Source: Echinostoma caproni
Taxonomy: Eukaryota; Platyhelminthes; Trematoda; Plagiorchiida; Echinostomatidae
DNA length: 24,919 nucleotides
Assembly: GCA_900618425.1 (NCBI GenBank)
Contig: UZAN01048082.1
Span: 1 to 24,919 of the forward strand
Reading direction: 5' to 3'
Shown here: positions 20,099-24,919 of the stretch, piece by piece
Position numbering within the stretch: position 1 is the stretch's first letter
Layout: every line of letters begins with the position of its first letter
Notes under the pieces: model-generated
Database searches by the model: none
Seen by the model: the letters and a program-made list of their open reading frames with translations, nothing else
What the model was told of the DNA's origin: nothing
Program-made: the position numbers and the translations under genes

Positions 20099-22929
20099 GA
20101 CATGTGCATTACGAAATCAGTTCAAAATGAAAATCTTTCTGAGCTGCTCTCAAACGTGCCTGTGGCTGAAAACGTGCGCTTTCAACTCTTTTCACGCTTA
20201 TCTTTTGATGGCACAAAGAAAACAGAATATGATGTTTATTTGATGAATATAATCAATTAAAGAGGATATGAAACATGGAGTGAAAAGTTAACAAGCACAG
20301 AAGAGAGTTGTTTTGATTTAGCTAGTTTTGATTTCACCTTTCATTTGCTATTTCCGTGACGAAAGTCACCACAAAAACAGACAAAATCAGTGACTTCTCT
20401 CATGTAAAGTACAATGTGTTGGGAATAAAAAGTTGAATACTTAGTCAATTCTATTTCCTCTTTCTCTCTTTCTTTCTCTGGCATCAACCCCTGCACAATC
20501 AACAGGATTACATCAATAGATCCAGTAGCGTCCCAGACACAGTGTGGGATTGTTTGACACCCATGTGATCAACTCATTGTGTTGATGTGTTGCGAAGACG
20601 GAAATGCCTCGATGAAATCCGATCACTCGAATCGTTTGCTGGAAAGTATCCGACAAATCTTGCTCCTCGGCTAATTGAGTCCAAATTAATGAAATAAGAT
20701 CCCAATGAATGAGCCAAATAGCAGATCTTTGGTGAAACACACGAACAAGCTTCGTTCAGTTAAACTGTATTAACCAGGGAACCCAAATGATGAAAGAACA
20801 TCATAAATCGATTAGGAGAGTATACCTCACTGACGTTTAGCACTCGAGATTTTGACAATAATTGATGGCAACCGAACGAACTTTGGTGGTACTTATACTG
20901 AATGGTTGTCATCATTAGATTTGGAGTTGTAATTATAATGATCGGAGAACAATGAAAAAAATTATCTTGAAAGGCAGAAAATGATTATGATATGGTAAAA
21001 TTTCATTCGGATGCGCGGAAATTGTTGGTGCAAATATGTGAAATAATTATGAAGAGGAGATGAAATATCTTCCCATTTCAAAAGTATTTAAAACAAACTT
21101 AGCAATTTTGAATCGACATGAGAGACAAGTACATCCTACAATAACTCAACATCGCAGGTCATGATAAAGTCAAGTCAAGCATACGCAAAACGTACATTCA
21201 GTCATTCTTTCTTTTCAGTGAAATAGGTTTATCTCAGAAGCTTCGAAGTTTAAAAACGCAAAAATGCAAATAGTTACGCCTTATTGTGTAAAATGCAGAC
21301 AGAGAGAATTCCAACAAAACTGACTGAGATTTGATCTTATCTCATTGGATAGTCGTCTCTAAAAGTCAACGGATTAGAAAAGCCATGGTACGAGTATAAG
21401 GAGTTTGCCTTTATCGCGGATAAAATTGAAGGCACAATTGGGTGACGAAAATTTGATGCGTGAACCAGAATCGAATTGAAAATTCGAACTAAAGGCGCAA
21501 AAGGTTGAATAACAATTAAATAGACAAAGTTGTATGGGAAAAAACCTCATATTTGCGAGTTTGAAAAGCGTCTAATGAAAATAAATCCTTAGAAAACAGG
21601 CAGAAGAAGATAAGAGTGGTGGGGAGCAGTAAGTCCAGGGATGCAAACCGTCAGAATGAATACTAATATACTACATGGCAACCTCCAAATGTCTTCCATG
21701 TGAAATCTCAAAGGTCAGAATTCTGGCTTTAGAAGACGGTTATCGTATAAGATGCGATCATTTTGGTTCGACCGCAATGAAACTTACACAGCATTTGAAC
21801 TAAAATGATCACCAAATGAATCACTGTTTGATTGAATTATTGGGAATGGGTGTTAACTCGTTATATGTATTCGTCCAATGAATAATAATAAGATAATCTC
21901 AACAAATCGACAAGGTGGAAGTGAAAGATTAAGATTGGTACAAGATTCAGTCAGAGATATCTGGGGTGACCTTATCTGCATGTGCATGTGTGTAACTGGA
22001 TATAGAAAGTAGCAATTTCTGAACATAAAGAGAAAAAGAAATATTGGTAGGGATGGCTCCCGGCATGACGCCCTAGTTTAGAGAAGAACTAATGTAAGTG
22101 AGTCATTTGTACTGGCGCCAATTAGTAGACTAGTTATGTATCTCATTAGTCTGATTCGGTTGTGTATTATTTTGTTGCAATAACAACCAAATAGTTCAAT
22201 CAGCTGAATGGAAACTATTGTTGTTATTCATCAATTAAACATGGTTGATGTCGTGCTTTTATACAACCGTAGGCCGAATAGAATAGGTCAAGCAGGCAAC
22301 GGCGTTCACATTAAAGCGCCGTTCACAATAAGCGGATTGGATTGCGTCAGAAGAATCAACCGACGAAAAAAGGCTGGTAACAGTGAACGTCCAAATGACC
22401 TAATTAGTACGCAGGATTTGTCGACCGTCCAAAACTTTCAATTCTTCTATGGTTTGAGCACATTAAAAAAGAGTTTGAATAAATTTCCCTTGATTAGATC
22501 AGGATTACCGTTCAGAGATTTTGACTCTTTTCACATGTGTTCTTAATTGACAATCCTATATGTTTGCAGATCAATGGTTGTGACGCTTAAATTTTGTAAA
22601 CTATTTCTATAACAAATTAATCGATTCGGCCCATTTCGCGAAGGATCCTGGCAGTGAACTCAGTTGACCGAAAGCAGAGCATTTTCAATCGCTATTCATA
22701 ATCACTTGCATCAATCGTCGCCAAAAGTGGTATACGAAGCAAGCTGATTGGGGTGAGTCATTCCTCCCTCTAAATGCACATTGCTAGATTTGACAATATA
22801 CTTTAACGTTAAAATGGTTTTATAGACACGTAATCAAGTTGATCGATCGGAAACTAACCGGTTGTCCATATGTAAGTCCCAAGATATTACTAGGAGAATT
22901 TAATTTTAAATATACAAAATCTTATTCTT
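20099..22929. other. No supported gene
   Basis: A minus-strand open frame at 20513-20740 (includes LAEEQDLSDTFQQTIRVIGF) and a plus-strand 112-codon frame at 22208-22546 are present, but they lack clear splice context or a recognised domain. The part around 20,900-21,700 is purine-rich on the plus strand. Confidence 0.4.
20452..20479 (+). repeat. CT-rich low-complexity tract
   Basis: Nearly pure pyrimidine run of CTTT and CTCT units. It could act as a polypyrimidine tract, but no supported exon follows. Confidence 0.55.
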
Positions 22930-23005
22930 CTATGGCGGCGATGGACGGCTGATTTAGGTTATCAAAGAAGCGCACCAAATCTCCGTAGTTCAAATCCCGC
23001 CACCC
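22930..23005 (+). repeat. tRNA-derived SINE-like head (A-box and B-box relic)
   Basis: GGCTGATTTAGGTTA (22947-22961) resembles a tRNA A-box and D-loop, followed by AAGCGCACC and, about 40 nt after the A-box, AGTTCAAATCCC (22987-22998), a near-consensus B-box. The order and spacing fit a Pol III promoter of a tRNA-derived SINE. The stems are decayed. The extent of the body to the right is not defined. Confidence 0.4.
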
Positions 23006-23335
23006 TGATCTGTTTCTCCTTTCTCTGTTGCCTGAGGTAGCCAATGGATGACCTGGATCCTCTTCCTGGGAAATGGCTGCACATTTGTACTCTCAACCAA
23101 TGCAAAAGAAATTGAAAAAAGTATTTTATTTCTATTAATAAACTTCTTTGTGTTCAACGGAAAGCGTTGATGTATACGGAGCTTTCGCGCTCTGGTCTCG
23201 ATATGTGTTTGACGGTTAAGCTCATTATTTATCTTAGACACAACTTTTGTTATAACCCATGACGTTAATTTCAGTTTAGTAACGAAACTGTTGTCTGAAT
23301 AAAAATTTGTCCTCAATGGCAAAACAAACAACAAT

Positions 23336-23893
23336 TTGGTGAACATAACTTCGTTGAAACTGGGAACAAAGACATATACAAAGACATATGGATCGGCTTT
23401 TTTGTCAAACTTCGCTGGATTAAATTTTTCCATAAAGCCAAATACTTCAATAGAATTATTTGAAGGTTTATTTCGAGAAGTGACGAACGGCGCAGAGGAA
23501 GACGTTCCCGAATTCCAAATTGATCCAAAAAATATTATGCATTATGTCTATACATGTAGCTGGTCAAATTACGCCAGGACTGAAGCACATTACAGATTAG
23601 ATCATCACGTTTTATCTTCTTGCTTGTGGTACCAAACAAATCACAGCCCTCAATTTCCACAAATCCATAGTCAGCTGATTTATTTTCTCGGAATTCTTGA
23701 AGGAGTAAGCAGCAATTTGTTTCCTGAGTATGCTGAATCAGGGAGCAAATACCCGACATCCTTGAAGGCACTGGGTTTATTACAGTCCAAACAACTCAAA
23801 TGGGCTCATTCTATTAACTATTTATGTAAGATGGAAAGGCTCACGTTTTACGTGTCCAGCTTGCATTCGATAAACCAAGTTCCTTTGCATTAG
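23336..23893 (+). other. Longest open frame in the window (185 codons), unassigned
   Basis: The frame starts at a non-ATG codon, so in a eukaryote it could only be part of an exon. The product contains ELFEGLFREVTNGAEEDVPEF and a C-terminal half rich in His, Ser and Leu. No signal peptide, membrane span or known motif is visible. Several minus-strand frames are open across the same stretch, which weakens the coding case. By length alone it is slightly unusual for this base composition. Confidence 0.2.
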
Positions 23894-24640
23894 TTAGTTG
23901 ACTTTATCGTTAACCGGTACTATGCTAGTTGATTCACTGTACTTTCAGTAATTTTACCAGGTCAGGTCTCCCTGGATTTTCCCTTGGTCAGAATGTCTCC
24001 CCAAGCCAGGCGTGCATTTGCTACTCATTGGTCACTGTAATTGTTCTTTTACATCTCCTGACTAATTGAGTGGAAGAGTACCGTCTGATAATTTCCATCG
24101 CATTAGTGACTCGTAACAAACTTAAGATATTGTGTACCCGTATAACTATCTATCATAACTCCATTATTTCATATCTACCCAGGCAATTAGTTTACAGTGG
24201 ACAATCGGTCTGTAATTTACAGTAGAAGCTTACTTGAAAATCTTTGCACCTCTGGATTTTCGCACCATTACTGATAATCCCATTTTTTGTTTACTCTTTG
24301 GCAAGGAGTTTTATCGAAGCATAATCAGTGAGGCACGGAAAAGTTGTCCAGCGGTTGCTCAACTAGAATACACTATTGTATTTACTTGACTTGGCGTTCG
24401 AGGACAAAATAATTGCAATGCTGAGGTTGTTTTGTTTCTGTACTATAATGCTATTTCCAGCCTATGCGATATTTTCTCGGTTTTCTCCACAGCATTTCCT
24501 TGGTTTCTTTCCAATGCACTTCGCACCAAACGTGAGAAAACATTACTAGTACTTACCCTCGATAAGCCTATGTATATTGCATTACTTACAGTTGATACAG
24601 TTAGCGACGTCAAAAAAAATGTCCAGTAAAGTAAATTTAT
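23894..24640. other. No recognised feature between the long open frame and the foldback element
   Basis: Frames here are short. The apparent ORFs running into 24,640-24,830 are translations of the inverted repeat and do not support a gene. Confidence 0.45.
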
Positions 24641-24826
24641 AATTGTGCAAACGGATGTTTGGCAGATTTGAAGTTTGTATGTCGATTGTGAAAAGTTCAG
24701 TAGCCTCGGTGGGATTCGAACCAACGCACGGATGCCACCTACGCTTTGTACGCGCATGCAAAGCTACTGAACTTTCCATATTCGACATACAAACTTCAAA
24801 TCTGCCAAACATTCATTTGCACAATT
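24641..24826. repeat. Foldback element: 64-bp inverted arms around a tRNA-like core
   Basis: The left arm 24641-24704 and right arm 24763-24826 are inverted copies matching at 59 of 64 positions by hand count, with a 58-nt loop. The loop plus arm tips (24700-24767, minus strand) can form a 7-bp acceptor-like stem (GTAGCTT with AGGCTAC, one G-T pair) and contains the minus-strand B-box GGTTCGAATCC. The D and anticodon arms are not convincing, so this is not called a tRNA gene. It resembles a tRNA-derived SINE or MITE-like dispersed element. Confidence 0.7.
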
Positions 24827-24919
24827 AACCTTGTCTTAGATGTTCATTCGGTGGACTCCGGTGAATTCTAAGGAACACCTGTCGGGGCAGTCAGCTTACA
24901 CGCTAATTGGTGGATGTCG

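Noticed and set aside
20513..20740. 75-codon minus-strand frame with protein-like composition
   Set aside because: It begins without ATG, is closed by a stop just upstream, and shows no clear splice sites or recognised domain; noted but not called a gene.
22990..23433. 147-codon minus-strand ORF beginning with ATG
   Set aside because: It runs into the SINE-like head, has no recognised motif, overlaps a longer plus-strand frame and is within chance length for this window.
24700..24767. A functional tRNA gene on the minus strand
   Set aside because: The acceptor-like stem and B-box are present, but the T stem is mispaired and the D and anticodon arms are not credible; the long inverted arms point to a repeat.
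24443..24828. Several ORFs on both strands over the foldback element
   Set aside because: They are translations of the inverted repeat and give mirror-image peptides; such frames are a common source of false gene models.
1..24919. CRISPR arrays, rRNA, prophage or bacterial operon structure
   Set aside because: No regularly spaced direct repeats, no rRNA-like stretches and no closely packed long ORFs; the intron structure shows a eukaryote.

Overview
The window reads as nuclear DNA of a metazoan, most likely a digenean trematode (fluke). It is AT-rich, with no dense bacterial-style ORFs, no operons and no RBS pattern. One clear protein-coding gene occupies the middle of it, split into many short exons by GT-AG (and two GC-AG) introns. 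Several exons are tiny, symmetric and a multiple of 3 nt long, which is the hallmark of flatworm micro-exon genes (MEGs). I cannot name the species.

Main gene (8,660-18,543, + strand). I assembled 15 coding exons by hand: 8660-8714, 9320-9337, 9858-9976, 10619-10856, 12140-12157, 12322-12342, 12867-12970, 13050-13293, 13837-13863, 14750-14800, 15894-15944, 16394-16444, 16690-16737, 17085-17129 and 18455-18543. Together they give an uninterrupted 392-residue frame. The predicted product has a signal peptide, two tandem SEA-like extracellular modules joined by a short micro-exon linker, a stalk built from 27-51 nt exons rich in Glu, Asp, Ser and Pro, and a hydrophobic C-terminal anchor. Almost every boundary is phase 1. 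Each SEA-like module is split once by a phase-0 intron at the matching place, so the two modules look like a tandem duplication. A plausible alternative last exon (17405-17484) would give a form without the anchor.

Left flank (1-8,659). No gene is established. There are low-confidence coding-like islands, richer in GC than their surroundings: a minus-strand two-exon 3' end at 4,445-4,698, an ORF at 5,542-5,727, a minus-strand terminal-exon candidate at 6,014-6,260, a compact TATA/ORF/AATAAA cassette at 7,148-7,443, and an ORF at 8,341-8,554. There is also a strong G-quadruplex motif at 6,804-6,827.

Right flank (18,544-24,919). It holds the inferred 3'UTR exon and poly(A) signals of the main gene, and an open stretch at 19,852-20,098 that may be a diverged SEA-like half-module. 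Further right are a tRNA-derived SINE-like head near 22.93-23.0 kb, a 185-codon open frame of unknown meaning, and a foldback element with 64-bp inverted arms around a tRNA-like core at 24,641-24,826. All exon calls come from reading the sequence only; no alignment, splice model or RNA data was used.
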